DNA of 64,000 nt from positions 1-64,000 of the forward strand of contig NZ_VCHQ01000014.1 in the NCBI RefSeq assembly GCF_005860775.1, given 5' to 3'. Below the pieces are notes generated by a model. The model was not told the DNA's origin. It saw nothing but the letters and a program-made list of their open reading frames with translations, and made no database searches. The stretch comes from Klebsiella indica. Its GTDB lineage: Bacteria; Pseudomonadota; Gammaproteobacteria; Enterobacterales; Enterobacteriaceae. A program made the position numbers and the translations under genes. This document shows, one piece after another, positions 54,817-64,000 of the stretch (position 1 is its first letter; every line of letters starts with the position of its first letter).

Positions 54817-54930
54817 CCAGTAATGGATGCGGCTGACCGGCGTATCTACCATGCCATACGCCCGAGACGAGTCGATCTCTGGCGTTCACAGCCTGATGCG
54901 TTGATAGCATCCAGTGCCGCCAGATTATCG

Positions 54931-55833
54931 TCAGGTCGTTTTCACTCGCCGCCGCGAATCAAGGGCTATCAGCACCACCGATGAGAGAATCAGTAGCGTT
55001 CCCAGCCAGTCCGGAAGGGTAAAGGTAATGCCCAGCAACAGCAGGGAAAGTAAGGCGCTGCTCAGTGGTTCCGCACAGCTGAGAATACCCGCCTTCGCGC
55101 CGCCAATCCGCTGTGCGCCGTTCAAATAAAGACTAAAGGTAAGCGATGTACCGATAACCACCAGGTAGAAAAACGCCAACAGCAGACCGCCAGTAACCAC
55201 AAAATGATTGCCCTGCCCGGCATAGAACGGTAACAGCATCGCACCGCCGAGCAGCATGCTCCAGCCGACAATCGGCAAGGTTCCGTAGCGGGCTATCAGC
55301 GTTGATGGATAGGTGGTGTAGAAGGCGGCAGCAAACGCCGAGGCAATTCCCCAGAAGAGCGCGGCGGGGGAAATCGATAGGGTTGTCGGATTGCCGTGGG
55401 TGACCAGCAGAAACGTGCCAATGAGCGAAGTACAGATAGCCGCCAGCACCAGCGGATTGGGGCGCATTTTACGGGCGACAGCAAACCAGGCGACGATAAT
55501 CGTCGGCGACAGAAACTGCAGCACCGTCGCGGTGGCGGCGTTTGATTTTTCGATAGTTATCAGGAAAGTGTATTGTACGGTCAGTGCGCCAAATAAGGAG
55601 AAGATCAGCAGTCTGAAGGTATCTTTGTGGTTTTGCAGGATACGGAAAATTTTATCGCCGTGAACGAACGAGAGCATCAGGATAATCATGCCGGCGAACA
55701 ACAGGCGGGTCATGGTCAGAAACGGCGATGACATCTGACTTTGCTGCATAATGAATTGTGCACAGACGCCGGAACTTCCCCACAGCACGGCGGCTATCAG
55801 TACATTCAGCATTCCTTTTTTGCTGGAGCCCAT
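54931..55833 (-). CDS. yicL: EamA-family permease YicL
   Basis: A DMT-type inner-membrane permease of unknown substrate. The ATG at 55833 ([19 protein letters not shown]) gives 300 residues and matches the E. coli start. The two EamA repeats are clear ([32 protein letters not shown]), with ten hydrophobic segments. The C-terminal tail is basic (DSRRRVKTT). It is transcribed towards nepI. Confidence 0.92.
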   Translation of the reverse strand: MGSSKKGMLNVLIAAVLWGSSGVCAQFIMQQSQMSSPFLTMTRLLFAGMIILMLSFVHGDKIFRILQNHKDTFRLLIFSLFGALTVQYTFLITIEKSNAATATVLQFLSPTIIVAWFAVARKMRPNPLVLAAICTSLIGTFLLVTHGNPTTLSISPAALFWGIASAFAAAFYTTYPSTLIARYGTLPIVGWSMLLGGAMLLPFYAGQGNHFVVTGGLLLAFFYLVVIGTSLTFSLYLNGAQRIGGAKAGILSCAEPLSSALLSLLLLGITFTLPDWLGTLLILSSVVLIALDSRRRVKTT

Positions 55834-55970
55834 CTTTCCCTCAGGTGAAATATCGCAAAGACGCATCATAGCATGAGCGCGCCCGCACAGTGGGGGCGGA
55901 GATGGTTTTCAGACGATTTGGTCCGTTGCTGATCTCTGCGGTTTTCGGCGCTATTGATGGGAACGGGTAA

Positions 55971-55994
55971 CCCGGTAAGCGTTGCGCTACCGGG
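55971..55994. repeat. REP element
   Basis: CCCGGTAAGCG / CGCTACCGGG with one unpaired A is a typical enterobacterial REP half-site. It sits between murP and yicL, where it may stabilise the upstream mRNA. Confidence 0.75.
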
Positions 55995-56042
55995 CCATTG
56001 CCGCAAACTGACGTGGTCAGCGATGTTAATCAGGACGGCACC

Positions 56043-57476
56043 TTAACTTAAATCGACATTTTTACTGCCGAACAGCCAGGTCAGCGCGAAGCCGCACAGG
56101 TAGGACACTGCCAGCCCCGCGGCATATACCGCCATTCCGGTATAGATGCCGCTACCGGACGTCATCAGCGGCAGCGCCACCAGCCCGGAAGGGCCAAACA
56201 CCGTATTCAGGCCGACCGGTAACCCCATCCAGGCAATAAAACCGAGGAAAAACCCGCCGCAGGCGCCGCCGAGGCAGGCGGTGATAAACGGCTTCATTCG
56301 CGGCAGCGTGACGCCGTAAATTAGCGGTTCGCCGATACCGAGCACGCCGGGAATTATCGCCCCTTTAATCTGGGTGCGCAGCAGCGAACCATGCTTTGCC
56401 CGCCAGAACAGCGCCAGCGCCGCGCCCACCTGCCCGGCTCCGGCCATCGCCAGAATCGGGAACAGCGAGTTAAAACCTTGCGCGTCCACCAGCGCGAAAT
56501 AGACCGGCACAAAGCCCTGATGCACGCCAAACATGACCGCCAGCAGAAACAGACCGGCCAGCACCGCAGAGCCGAACGGGTTGCCGTTAAGATGCAGGAA
56601 CAGCCATGACATCCCGGTGAACAGCCAGCCGCCAATCGGCATAATGACGGTAAAGGTTATCGCGCCCATTATCAGCAGCGTCACCGCTGAGGTGAGGATC
56701 ATATCGAGGTTGGCGGGCATAATACGGCGCACCTGCTTTTCCACCCACGCGCCGATAATGCAGGCGATCAGCACCCCGATAATGTTGCCGCGCGGGTCGA
56801 TACTTTGCCCGAAGAAGGTCGAGATACCGGAATAAAAACCGCTGGTGGCTTCCGGGTTATAGCCGAGTACAAATAGCGCCGCGATAATCGCGCCATTCAC
56901 CCCGGAGCCGCCGAACGCCTTCTGAGCGTTATAGCCGATCAGGATGCTCAGAAAGGTAAACATCCCCTTGCTGAAGACCTTCATATAACCGATCAGCGCC
57001 ACCAGCGCGGCATTCGGATGGGTATTTTCGAGGATAAACATCTGCTCCGCCAGGGTGGCAAACCCCAGCAGCAGGCCGACGGCGATAAAACCGGGGATCA
57101 GCGGCGTGAAAATGGTGGCAAATTTGGCGAGAAACTTTTGTACGCCGCTGGTTTGCTTGCTTTTCAGTGCCTGTTTTTTCTCCGCAGCGACATCGGCCAG
57201 AGAGGGGACCTCCCTCGGGGTCTCTTCCAGCAGGGCATTCATTATCTCCGCTGCGGTTTGCGCCTTGCCGGGACCCAATACCACCTGAAACTGTTCGTCG
57301 CTGACGATAACCCCCATCACGCCGTCAATCTGACGGATAGCCTCGCTATCGGCCTGTGACGCATTGCGCAGGGTCAGGCGCAGGCGGGTCATACAGTTGC
57401 CTGCCTGCGCGACATTCCCGGCTCCGCCAACGTGGCTGAGGATCCGCACTATCATTTCTTTATTTATTTTTGCCAT
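56043..57476 (-). CDS. murP: PTS EIIBC, MurP-like (N-acetylmuramic acid)
   Basis: This imports and phosphorylates a sugar; the neighbour and sequence point to N-acetylmuramic acid. It has 477 residues. The N-terminal EIIB domain (1-90) carries the phospho-Cys in [13 protein letters not shown] linker (about 90-115) and an EIIC domain with about ten membrane segments follow, with the [15 protein letters not shown] loop. There is no EIIA domain, so it needs glucose EIIA (Crr), as MurP does. It lies 24 bases after the etherase gene. It may be a second copy beside the usual murQP elsewhere on the chromosome. Confidence 0.85.
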   Translation of the reverse strand: MAKINKEMIVRILSHVGGAGNVAQAGNCMTRLRLTLRNASQADSEAIRQIDGVMGVIVSDEQFQVVLGPGKAQTAAEIMNALLEETPREVPSLADVAAEKKQALKSKQTSGVQKFLAKFATIFTPLIPGFIAVGLLLGFATLAEQMFILENTHPNAALVALIGYMKVFSKGMFTFLSILIGYNAQKAFGGSGVNGAIIAALFVLGYNPEATSGFYSGISTFFGQSIDPRGNIIGVLIACIIGAWVEKQVRRIMPANLDMILTSAVTLLIMGAITFTVIMPIGGWLFTGMSWLFLHLNGNPFGSAVLAGLFLLAVMFGVHQGFVPVYFALVDAQGFNSLFPILAMAGAGQVGAALALFWRAKHGSLLRTQIKGAIIPGVLGIGEPLIYGVTLPRMKPFITACLGGACGGFFLGFIAWMGLPVGLNTVFGPSGLVALPLMTSGSGIYTGMAVYAAGLAVSYLCGFALTWLFGSKNVDLS

Positions 57477-57500
57477 TGCAGATTACCTGTTTGTCAGCGG

Positions 57501-58403
57501 TCAGGCGCGGCTCAGCGCCTTGCGGATATAGCCCTTATTTTTCGCCAGCAGCGCCCCGGCTTCTGCGGCGCTTAAATCAGCCAGCACCATCACGATGGCC
57601 GTTTTACAGTGGCGGGCGCAGGCATCCAGCGCACGTTGGGCGGTCACGCGATCGCACCCGGTGGCTTCCATGACGATGGACACCTGGCGCTCAATAAGTT
57701 TGGCGTTGGTGGCTTCAACATCCACCATCAGGTTGCTGTAGACCTTGCCGATGCGGATCATCGCGCCGGTGGAGATCATATTCAGCACCAGCTTTTGCGC
57801 GGTACCCGCCTTCAGACGCGTTGAGCCGGTCACTACTTCCGGGCCGACGACCGGCGTAATGGCGACATCCGCCAGTTGCGCCATTTCGCCGTGTGGGTTA
57901 CAGCTGACCATAGCGACAAAGGCATTCTGACTGCGGGCATATTCCATCGCGCCAATCACGTATGGCGTGCGCCCGCTGGCGGCCAGGCCGACCAGCACAT
58001 CACCGCTGCTGACGCTGAGGTTTTGCAGATCCATCGCGCCTTGCGCTTTGTTATCTTCAACGTTTTCGACGGCGCTCAGAATCGCTTTATGGCCGCCCGC
58101 GATGATCCCCACCACCTGCTCAGGGCGGGTACCGAATGTTGGCGGACACTCGCTGGCGTCGAGGATCCCCAGACGACCGGAAGTCCCTGCGCCAATGTAA
58201 ATCAACCGCCCGCCCGCCTGCAGCGCCGCCGCAACCTTATCCACGACCTGGGCAATTTGTGCCAGCCAGGGGGTGATCGCGTGCGCCACCAGCTGATCTT
58301 CCTGATTAATCACCGTCAGCATCTCTTCGGTGGAGAGGGTGTCAATATTGGCGCTATTGGCGTTTCGGCGCTCGGTCGGCAGTTTGCTCAGGTCGATACT
58401 CAT
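57501..58403 (-). CDS. murQ: N-acetylmuramic acid 6-phosphate etherase MurQ
   Basis: It removes the lactyl group from MurNAc-6-phosphate to give GlcNAc-6-phosphate and D-lactate during cell-wall recycling. The ATG at 58403 (MSIDLSKLPTERRNANSANID) gives 300 residues. The SIS domain has GGRLIYIGAGTSGRLGILDASECPP with the catalytic Glu near residue 84 and a second Glu in ENVEDNKAQG. The C-terminal GCKUPlike helix bundle is also present. It is first in the murQ-murP operon. No MurR regulator is adjacent; a CRP site lies 56 bases upstream. Confidence 0.93.
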   Translation of the reverse strand: MSIDLSKLPTERRNANSANIDTLSTEEMLTVINQEDQLVAHAITPWLAQIAQVVDKVAAALQAGGRLIYIGAGTSGRLGILDASECPPTFGTRPEQVVGIIAGGHKAILSAVENVEDNKAQGAMDLQNLSVSSGDVLVGLAASGRTPYVIGAMEYARSQNAFVAMVSCNPHGEMAQLADVAITPVVGPEVVTGSTRLKAGTAQKLVLNMISTGAMIRIGKVYSNLMVDVEATNAKLIERQVSIVMEATGCDRVTAQRALDACARHCKTAIVMVLADLSAAEAGALLAKNKGYIRKALSRA

Positions 58404-58458
58404 AAGAACCTCATTATTCACAGTGACAGGCAGTATAAGGAATTAATTATTCCTTTCG

Positions 58459-58474
58459 TGTGAAGATTATCACG
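58459..58474 (-). promoter_or_regulatory. CRP-cAMP site upstream of murQ
   Basis: TGTGAAGATTATCACG matches TGTGA-N6-TCACA at nine of ten positions. Its centre is about 63 bases before the murQ start, consistent with class I or II activation of a PTS operon. Confidence 0.75.
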
Positions 58475-58522
58475 ATTGGGATGTTATGAATAATAGGAGA
58501 TTTCAGTAAGAGCGGGAAACAT

Positions 58523-58556
58523 GGCGGTAATAAAATTGGAATATTTTATTACCGCC
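58523..58556. terminator. Perfect 14-bp hairpin after the MFS gene
   Basis: GGCGGTAATAAAAT / ATTTTATTACCGCC with a six-base loop lies just past the end of the minus-strand MFS gene. The inner A/T-rich arms can provide the weak U tract of a terminator. It separates the efflux cluster from murQP. Confidence 0.7.
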
Positions 58557-58564
58557 AGAGGATG

Positions 58565-59731
58565 TTATTCGCTGACGTGTGGTTTTTTCAGGCCAATAAG
58601 CAGGGAGGCCAGGTAGGCAAGAGTCATGGCAAGGCTCATTTTTAGCATCGTTTCACCGCCGATCCCGGCCAGCGGCGCGGCAATGCCGCCAAAGACAAAC
58701 ATCAGCGTACCGAGCAGTGCCGACGCGGTGCCGGACTGGCGAGCGTTGATGGCATTCATTGCCTCCGCGCCTGCCACGGTACCGATTCCGCTCATGATGG
58801 AAACCGTGAAAAACAAGCCGATCAGGGCCAGCGTCGACAGGTGTAGCCAGGCAAACAACAGAGTGATGACAGCAAATGTCACCGCCAGCACCTGGCCGCT
58901 GCGTAGTAGCGGCTCGGCGCTGATGCGGCGTGCCAGACGCGAAAAAATCAGCGCGGTGATAATCAGCCCGATACCGTTAAGGCCGAACAGCAGGCTGAAC
59001 TGCATCGCGCTCATGGCGTATTCATTCTGGATAACGAACGAAGATGAGCCGATATAAGAGAACAAACCGGCCATCATAAAGGCCTGAATCAGGCAGTAGC
59101 GCATAAAGCGGCGATTTTTCAGCACAGGAGTATCAGTCTGCTGCTGTGTCACGGAAGCGGCGCTTTTTTTCGGCAGCGTTTCATGGAGAACCACCAGGCT
59201 GAGCAGCAGCAATATGATGCCGATAGCCGCCATAGCCCAGAACAGAATGCGCCAGTTAAACGCGGTGATGATCCAGCCGCCAATCACCGGCGACAGCACA
59301 GGAGCGATGCCGTTGACGGTCATCAGCAGAGCGAAAAACTGGGTCAGAAGGGTGCCCTGGTATCGGTCACGGGCGATGGAGCGTGACAGCACCGAACCGC
59401 CCGCTCCGGCGAAGCCCTGCAGAAAACGCCAGGCGATCAGCATATGAATATCGTAGGTTATCGCACACATCACCGAGGAGAAGATAAACAGCAGCAGAGA
59501 AAGCGCCAGCGGTTTTTTACGGCCAATCCGGTCGCTCAGCGGGCCAAAAAAAAGCTGGCCAAGGCCGAGTCCAATCAGCGCCGCGGTCAGCGATAGCTGG
59601 GTTTGCGTGCCGGTGGCGTTAAGCTGTTGGGTGATTTCCGGCAGCGCGGGCAGATAGAAATCGGTACACAGCGGCCCGATGGCACTGAGTAACCCGAGAA
59701 CCACCACCCAGGAGAGGGATATTCGGGACAT
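58565..59731 (-). CDS. Bcr/CflA-family drug efflux MFS transporter
   Basis: A 388-residue inner-membrane drug:H+ antiporter with 12 segments. I chose the ATG at 59731 (MSRISLSWVVVLGLLSAIG). Family signatures are GPLCTDFYLPALPEI, FFGPLSDRIGRKKPLA (motif A) and FLQGFAGAGGSVLSRSIARD. It follows the outer-membrane factor gene after a short hairpin gap, so it probably belongs to the same efflux cluster. This arrangement recalls the eefABC-eefX type clusters of Klebsiella and Enterobacter, but that is only a resemblance from memory. Confidence 0.86.
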   Translation of the reverse strand: MSRISLSWVVVLGLLSAIGPLCTDFYLPALPEITQQLNATGTQTQLSLTAALIGLGLGQLFFGPLSDRIGRKKPLALSLLLFIFSSVMCAITYDIHMLIAWRFLQGFAGAGGSVLSRSIARDRYQGTLLTQFFALLMTVNGIAPVLSPVIGGWIITAFNWRILFWAMAAIGIILLLLSLVVLHETLPKKSAASVTQQQTDTPVLKNRRFMRYCLIQAFMMAGLFSYIGSSSFVIQNEYAMSAMQFSLLFGLNGIGLIITALIFSRLARRISAEPLLRSGQVLAVTFAVITLLFAWLHLSTLALIGLFFTVSIMSGIGTVAGAEAMNAINARQSGTASALLGTLMFVFGGIAAPLAGIGGETMLKMSLAMTLAYLASLLIGLKKPHVSE

Positions 59732-59755
59732 ATTTACTGGCTCCTTGTCAGCATA

Positions 59756-59773
59756 CCGGGCGTTGCCGCCCGG
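59756..59773. repeat. Short GC-rich hairpin between the MFS and OMF genes
   Basis: CCGGGCG / CGCCCGG with a four-base loop. It looks like a REP-type stem and could limit read-through from the RND/OMF genes into the MFS gene. Confidence 0.5.
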
Positions 59774-59781
59774 AATAAGCG

Positions 59782-61146
59782 TTAACTGGCTCCGCCTCCC
59801 AGCGACTGCCAGAGAGTAATACGGTTTTCCAGATCGGTTTGTTGAAGAGAGATTAGCGTTGCCTGTGCCGACCACAGCGTCCGTTGGGCGGTGAGCACCG
59901 ACAGGTAATCTCCAACGCCGGCCTGGTAGCTCTTCATCGCAATATCCAGCGATTTTTGTTCCGCCGCGACATATTTTTTCTGCGCGTCCAGCTGTTCGTT
60001 GAGCGTTTCCCGGCGCGCCAGCGCATCGGCCACGTCCTTGAAGGCGCTTTGAATCGTCTTCTCATAGGTGGCGATTAGCCCTTTTTTCTCCGCTTCAGCA
60101 TAGCGCAGTTGCGCCAGATTACTGCCGCCGGTAAACAGCGGCAGGCTAATGGACGGTGCGAATGACCACACCTGCATGCCGTGACTAAACAGAGAAGAGA
60201 GCGAGTCGCTACCAACTCCGGCGCTGGCGGTCAGCGAGATCGACGGGAAGAAGTTGGCCCGCGCCGCGCCGATATCGGCGTTAGCGCTCTTCAGATTATG
60301 CTCTGCTTCCTGAATATCCGGGCGACGTAGCAGTACCGAAGAGGATACACCCGCCGGGACCAGGGCGATACTGTGGCCGCCGAGACTCTCCAGCGTGCCG
60401 GGCAGCAGACTATCCGGTACGGTTTCTCCGGCCAGCAGATTGAGCGCATTTTTATCCTGCGCCACCAGCGTACGGTAGCTGGCGACGCTGGCGCGCGCCT
60501 GCTGATAGACGCTTTCCGCATCGCTGAGGTCACTTGCCGAAGCGGTACCTACGTCCATCTGGCGGGTGACGATTTTGCGTGAATTCTCCGCGCTGGCCAT
60601 CGTTTCCTGAGCCAGCGCCAGATTACTGTTATCCGCCGCCAGCGTTATCCAGGCGGTGGTCAGGTCGGCGATCATCGTCAGGCGCGTATTCTGCGCGGTG
60701 TATTCACTGGCAAGCCAGGTCTCCCGCGCCGCACGCGTCAGGCTTTGGTTCTTGCCGAACAGATCCAGCTCAAAGCTGGAAACCGCGCCGTCGGCTTCCG
60801 ATGACGACGTGAGCCCATTGGCGACCGTTTTGCTGCGGGTATGGCTCAGTTCCGCGTCGAGGGTCGGGAATAACGAGGCGCGGGTTTCGCCAAACTGGGC
60901 GCGCGCGGCTTCGATATCGGCCAGCGCTTTCTGCACGTCGCGGTTGCTGGTCAGCGCAATACTCACCACTTTTTTGAGGCGGGCGTCATTCACCACCTGC
61001 TGCCAGTCATTCACTACCGCGGTTGCCTCGCCGTGGCTACCGGGCAGGGTGGCGGGAATGGGCGCCGCCGGGCGCTCATAGTGCGGATCGAGAGAGACAC
61101 AGCCTGCCGTCAGGAGCGCAACAAACACGAGGGAAAAACGAAACAT
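59782..61146 (-). CDS. Outer-membrane efflux lipoprotein (NodT/OprM family)
   Basis: This forms the TolC-like trimeric exit duct for the RND pump. It has 454 residues. The signal FRFSLVFVALLTAGC has its lipobox LTAGC with Cys at 16. The two family repeats are visible (PTLDAELSHTRSKT ... SSFELDLFGKNQSLTRAARETWLA and RRPDIQEAEHNLKSANADIGAARANFFPSISLTAS). It lies three bases after the RND gene and is clearly co-transcribed. Closest by layout to EefC-type proteins, without certainty. Confidence 0.9.
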   Translation of the reverse strand: MFRFSLVFVALLTAGCVSLDPHYERPAAPIPATLPGSHGEATAVVNDWQQVVNDARLKKVVSIALTSNRDVQKALADIEAARAQFGETRASLFPTLDAELSHTRSKTVANGLTSSSEADGAVSSFELDLFGKNQSLTRAARETWLASEYTAQNTRLTMIADLTTAWITLAADNSNLALAQETMASAENSRKIVTRQMDVGTASASDLSDAESVYQQARASVASYRTLVAQDKNALNLLAGETVPDSLLPGTLESLGGHSIALVPAGVSSSVLLRRPDIQEAEHNLKSANADIGAARANFFPSISLTASAGVGSDSLSSLFSHGMQVWSFAPSISLPLFTGGSNLAQLRYAEAEKKGLIATYEKTIQSAFKDVADALARRETLNEQLDAQKKYVAAEQKSLDIAMKSYQAGVGDYLSVLTAQRTLWSAQATLISLQQTDLENRITLWQSLGGGAS

Positions 61147-61149
61147 AGC

Positions 61150-64000
61150 TTACTCCTGAGAAGAACGATAGCGGGTGAAGAAACGTTTCACCAGCACGAA
61201 GAACAACGGCACGAAGAAGATTGCCAGCAGCGTCGCCGTCAGGGTCCCGCCGATAATCCCGGTACCAATCGCCACGCGGCTGTTGGCGCCAGCGCCGGTG
61301 GCGATTGCCAGCGGCAGAACCCCGGCGATAAACGCCAGCGAGGTCATCACAATGGGGCGTAAACGCGTTTGCGCAGCGCGCATGGCGGCACGCGACAGGG
61401 AGTAGCCCTCTTCCAGCGCCGATTCGGCGAATTCAACGATCAGGATGGCGTTCTTTGACGACAGGCCGATAGTGGTGAGCAGCGCCACCTGAAAGTAGAC
61501 ATCGTTATTCAGACCGCGCATCCATGTCGCCAGCGCCGCGCCAAGCAGCCCGAGCGGGATCACCATGATCACCGAGAACGGTACCGACCAGCTTTCATAC
61601 AGCGCCGCGAGGCACAGGAATACCACCAGAATAGAGATCGCATAGAGGCTCATCGCCTGGCCGCTGGCGAGTTTTTCCTGCAGCGACATGCCGCTCCAGG
61701 CCCAGGTGCTTCCGGCAGGCAGCTTATTGGCTAAGGCTTCCATCTTGTCCATCGCCGCGCCGGAACTAAACCCGCTGGCATTCTCGCCCTGGATTTCAAA
61801 GGCGGCGGAGCCGTTGTAGCGCACCAGGCTTTCTGGTCCGTATTCCCAATGGGTGGTGGCGAAGGCGGAGAACGGCGTCATGCTATCGTCGCTACTCCGG
61901 ACGAACCATTTTCCGAGGTCGGACGGTACGGCGCGGGCGTCGCTTTCCCCCTGGATATAGACCTTTTTGACGCGACCGCGATCGATAAAGTCGTTGACGT
62001 AGGTCCCACCCCAGGCGCTGGAGAGAGTATCGGTGACATCGCTTAACGACAGCCCAAGCGACACCGCTTTATTATTATCGATATCCACCCGGAGCTGCGG
62101 CATCTGCGGCAGATCGTTGGCGCGCACGGATTGCAGCTCTGGGCTTTGATGCGCCTCTGCCAGCAGCTGGCTGCGCATCTTCATCAGACTATCACGATCG
62201 GTGCCGCCGCTGGCCATCAGTTCAAAGGTGAAGCCATTGCTCTGCCCCAGACCATCCACCGAAGGCGGGGTCATGGCGAACAGCGTGGCGTCACGAATGC
62301 GGCCGAGTTCTTTATTGGCACGCAGAGCAATAGCCTGGGCGGTATTTTCCGCACCTTTACGTTCGGACCAGTTTTTTAGCGACACGAAAGCCATCCCGGT
62401 GTTCTGCCCACTACCGCTGAAGCTAAAGCCGTCGACGGTAAAGATAACGTCAGTATTGGCTTTCTCTGTGGTCAGGAACCAGTTGGTGACCTGGCGCCGG
62501 ACCTCGGCGGTACGCACTGCCGTCGCCCCGGCGGGCAGGGTGTACTGGACCATGATTTCGCCCTGATCTTCTGTCGGCAGGAAGCTGCCCGGCAGTTTCC
62601 ACATCGCCAGCGCCATGCCGCCGCAAATCAGCACAAAGGCACCCATCATCACCGCCGAGCGGCGCAGGCCGCCGACTACCCGGTGCTGGTAACCCTGTTC
62701 GGTGCGCCCCCACAGGCGGTTGAAGGCGCCGAAGAAGCCTTTGGTATGAGGTTTAGAATGGGTCAGCAGCGACCCGCACAGCGCCGGGGTTAAGGTCAGC
62801 GCGACCACTACCGACAGCATCATCGCCGAGATAATAGTGACCGAGAACTGGCGATAGATCACCCCGGTGGAGCCGCCGAAGAAGGCCATCGGCAGGAACA
62901 CCGCCGAGAGGACCAGGGCAATGGCGATCAGCGCGCCGGAGATTTCTCCCATTGATTTTTCGGTGGCTTCGCGGGCGGGCAACCCTTCGTCGCGCATAAT
63001 ACGTTCGACGTTTTCCACCACCACGATGGCGTCATCTACCAGTAACCCGATCGCCAGCACCATCGCAAACAGCGTCAGGGTATTGATGGAGTAACCAAAC
63101 AGCGCCAGTACGCCGAACGTTCCCAGCAGCACCACCGGAACCGCGACCGCCGGAATCAGCGTTGCGCGGAAGTTTTGCAGGAACAGATACATCACGCAGA
63201 CGACGAGGACGATGGCTTCAAACAGGGTCTGAATCACATCTTCCACCGAGATTTTAATAAACTCGGTGCTGTCTTTCGGGTAGGCGATTTCGTAGCCCTG
63301 CGGCATCTGACGCTGGAATTCGGCAATCTTGCTTTTCACCAGCGTCGCGGTATTCAGGGCGTTGGCCCCTGGGGCCATCATCACCGCGATCCCCGCGGCC
63401 GGGTGGCCGTTGAGGTTGGCGGAAGCGGTATAATCTTCACTCCCCATTTCGACGCGGGCGACATCGCTCAGGCGCACCACCGAACCGTCGGCTTTGCTTT
63501 TGACGATAATATTTTTGAACTGGTCGACGGTTTGTAGCCGTGACTGGGCGCGGACCGTCGCGGTCAGCTGTTGATGACTGGATGCGGGCAGCGCGCCGAT
63601 TTTACCGGCGGAGACCTGCACGTTCTGCGCCTCTATTGCTGATTCCACATCAGAGGGCATCAGCGAATAGGAAGCCAGTTTGGTCGGATCCATCCAGATA
63701 CGCATGGCGTGTTCCGCGCCAAAAACCTTCAGACTGCCGACGCCTTCAAGACGCGCCAGCGGGTCCTGCATGTTACTGACCAGCCAGTCGGAGATATCGG
63801 AACTGGTGGCTTTGTTATTTTTGTCATATACCGCGAGGATCAGCAGGAAGCTGCTCTGTGATTTTTCCACCGTCACGCCGGACTGTTGCACTTCGCTGGG
63901 CAGGCGTGATTTGGCCTGCTCGACTTTGTTCTGTACCTGAACCTGTGCGGTATCCGGGTTGGTACCCTGCTCGAACGTCACGGTGATGCTGACTGAACCG
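61150..64000 (-). CDS. RND multidrug efflux transporter (AcrB/EefB type), 5' end outside window
   Basis: The inner-membrane proton-driven pump of a tripartite efflux system. About 950 residues are present. The frame stays open to 64000, and roughly 90 N-terminal residues lie beyond. The proton-relay aspartates are in AIGLLVDDAIVVVENVER and the relay lysine in TIGLSSKNAILIVEFAE. The porter-domain text GSVSITVTFEQGTNPDTAQVQVQNKV and PAGIAVMMAPGANAL match the HAE1 family. The membrane-fusion partner gene would lie just outside the window. Confidence 0.92.
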   Translation of the reverse strand, partial: GSVSITVTFEQGTNPDTAQVQVQNKVEQAKSRLPSEVQQSGVTVEKSQSSFLLILAVYDKNNKATSSDISDWLVSNMQDPLARLEGVGSLKVFGAEHAMRIWMDPTKLASYSLMPSDVESAIEAQNVQVSAGKIGALPASSHQQLTATVRAQSRLQTVDQFKNIIVKSKADGSVVRLSDVARVEMGSEDYTASANLNGHPAAGIAVMMAPGANALNTATLVKSKIAEFQRQMPQGYEIAYPKDSTEFIKISVEDVIQTLFEAIVLVVCVMYLFLQNFRATLIPAVAVPVVLLGTFGVLALFGYSINTLTLFAMVLAIGLLVDDAIVVVENVERIMRDEGLPAREATEKSMGEISGALIAIALVLSAVFLPMAFFGGSTGVIYRQFSVTIISAMMLSVVVALTLTPALCGSLLTHSKPHTKGFFGAFNRLWGRTEQGYQHRVVGGLRRSAVMMGAFVLICGGMALAMWKLPGSFLPTEDQGEIMVQYTLPAGATAVRTAEVRRQVTNWFLTTEKANTDVIFTVDGFSFSGSGQNTGMAFVSLKNWSERKGAENTAQAIALRANKELGRIRDATLFAMTPPSVDGLGQSNGFTFELMASGGTDRDSLMKMRSQLLAEAHQSPELQSVRANDLPQMPQLRVDIDNNKAVSLGLSLSDVTDTLSSAWGGTYVNDFIDRGRVKKVYIQGESDARAVPSDLGKWFVRSSDDSMTPFSAFATTHWEYGPESLVRYNGSAAFEIQGENASGFSSGAAMDKMEALANKLPAGSTWAWSGMSLQEKLASGQAMSLYAISILVVFLCLAALYESWSVPFSVIMVIPLGLLGAALATWMRGLNNDVYFQVALLTTIGLSSKNAILIVEFAESALEEGYSLSRAAMRAAQTRLRPIVMTSLAFIAGVLPLAIATGAGANSRVAIGTGIIGGTLTATLLAIFFVPLFFVLVKRFFTRYRSSQE

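Overview
The window is chromosomal DNA of an enterobacterium from the Escherichia/Salmonella/Citrobacter group. Most of it is the conserved segment mnmE-yidC-yidD-rnpA-rpmH-dnaA-dnaN-recF-gyrB through yidA, ibpAB, yidE, dsd, ilvBN and uhp to nepI and yicL, with proteins very close to the E. coli versions. The deoQKPX cluster between ilvN and uhpA and the style of the REP and ERIC repeats point to Salmonella or Citrobacter rather than E. coli. A complete glv operon and an RND pump cluster make Citrobacter my preferred but unproven guess.

Layout. 1-4600 is a decayed, AT-rich accessory island: an IS630-type element, a broken SIR2-plus-NTPase gene that resembles an anti-phage defence gene, and a P4-type integrase with two frameshifts. 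It lies beyond the 3' end of mnmE, a place where genomic islands are known to integrate. 4609-15385 is the replication and translation core (mnmE, yidC, yidD, rnpA, rpmH, dnaA, dnaN, recF, gyrB), with a hairpin-rich 208-bp insert between dnaN and recF. 15382-21978 is a complete type I Wadjet (JetABCD) anti-plasmid system placed exactly between gyrB and yidA. 22141-33151 holds yidA, yidR, yidQ, the heat-shock pair ibpAB with two RNA-thermometer hairpins, yidE, the GntR/PTS/GH4 glv operon and yidHGF. 33164-42482 holds D-serine detoxification (dsdC, dsdX, dsdA), emrD, an EamA permease, the SOS toxin tisB with its antitoxin RNA istR, and ivbL-ilvB-ilvN. 42484-46899 is the deoxyribose regulon. 47107-52073 is uhpABCT for hexose-phosphate uptake. 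52202-55833 holds yicN, a HigBA-like toxin-antitoxin pair, nepI and yicL. 56043-58403 is a MurNAc-6-phosphate etherase plus PTS pair with a CRP site. 58565-64000 is an MFS/outer-membrane/RND efflux cluster cut by the window end.

Control elements readable in the DNA include a LexA box, a DnaA box, a sigma-32 promoter, ROSE-type thermometers, two CRP sites, paired DeoR-family operators, a GntR-type inverted repeat, a toxin-antitoxin operator, the ilvB leader attenuator and several terminators. I found no previously undescribed complete system. The most interesting items are the wrecked SIR2/NTPase gene, the Wadjet insertion at gyrB, the structured dnaN-recF insert and the SPASM-only protein YidF.
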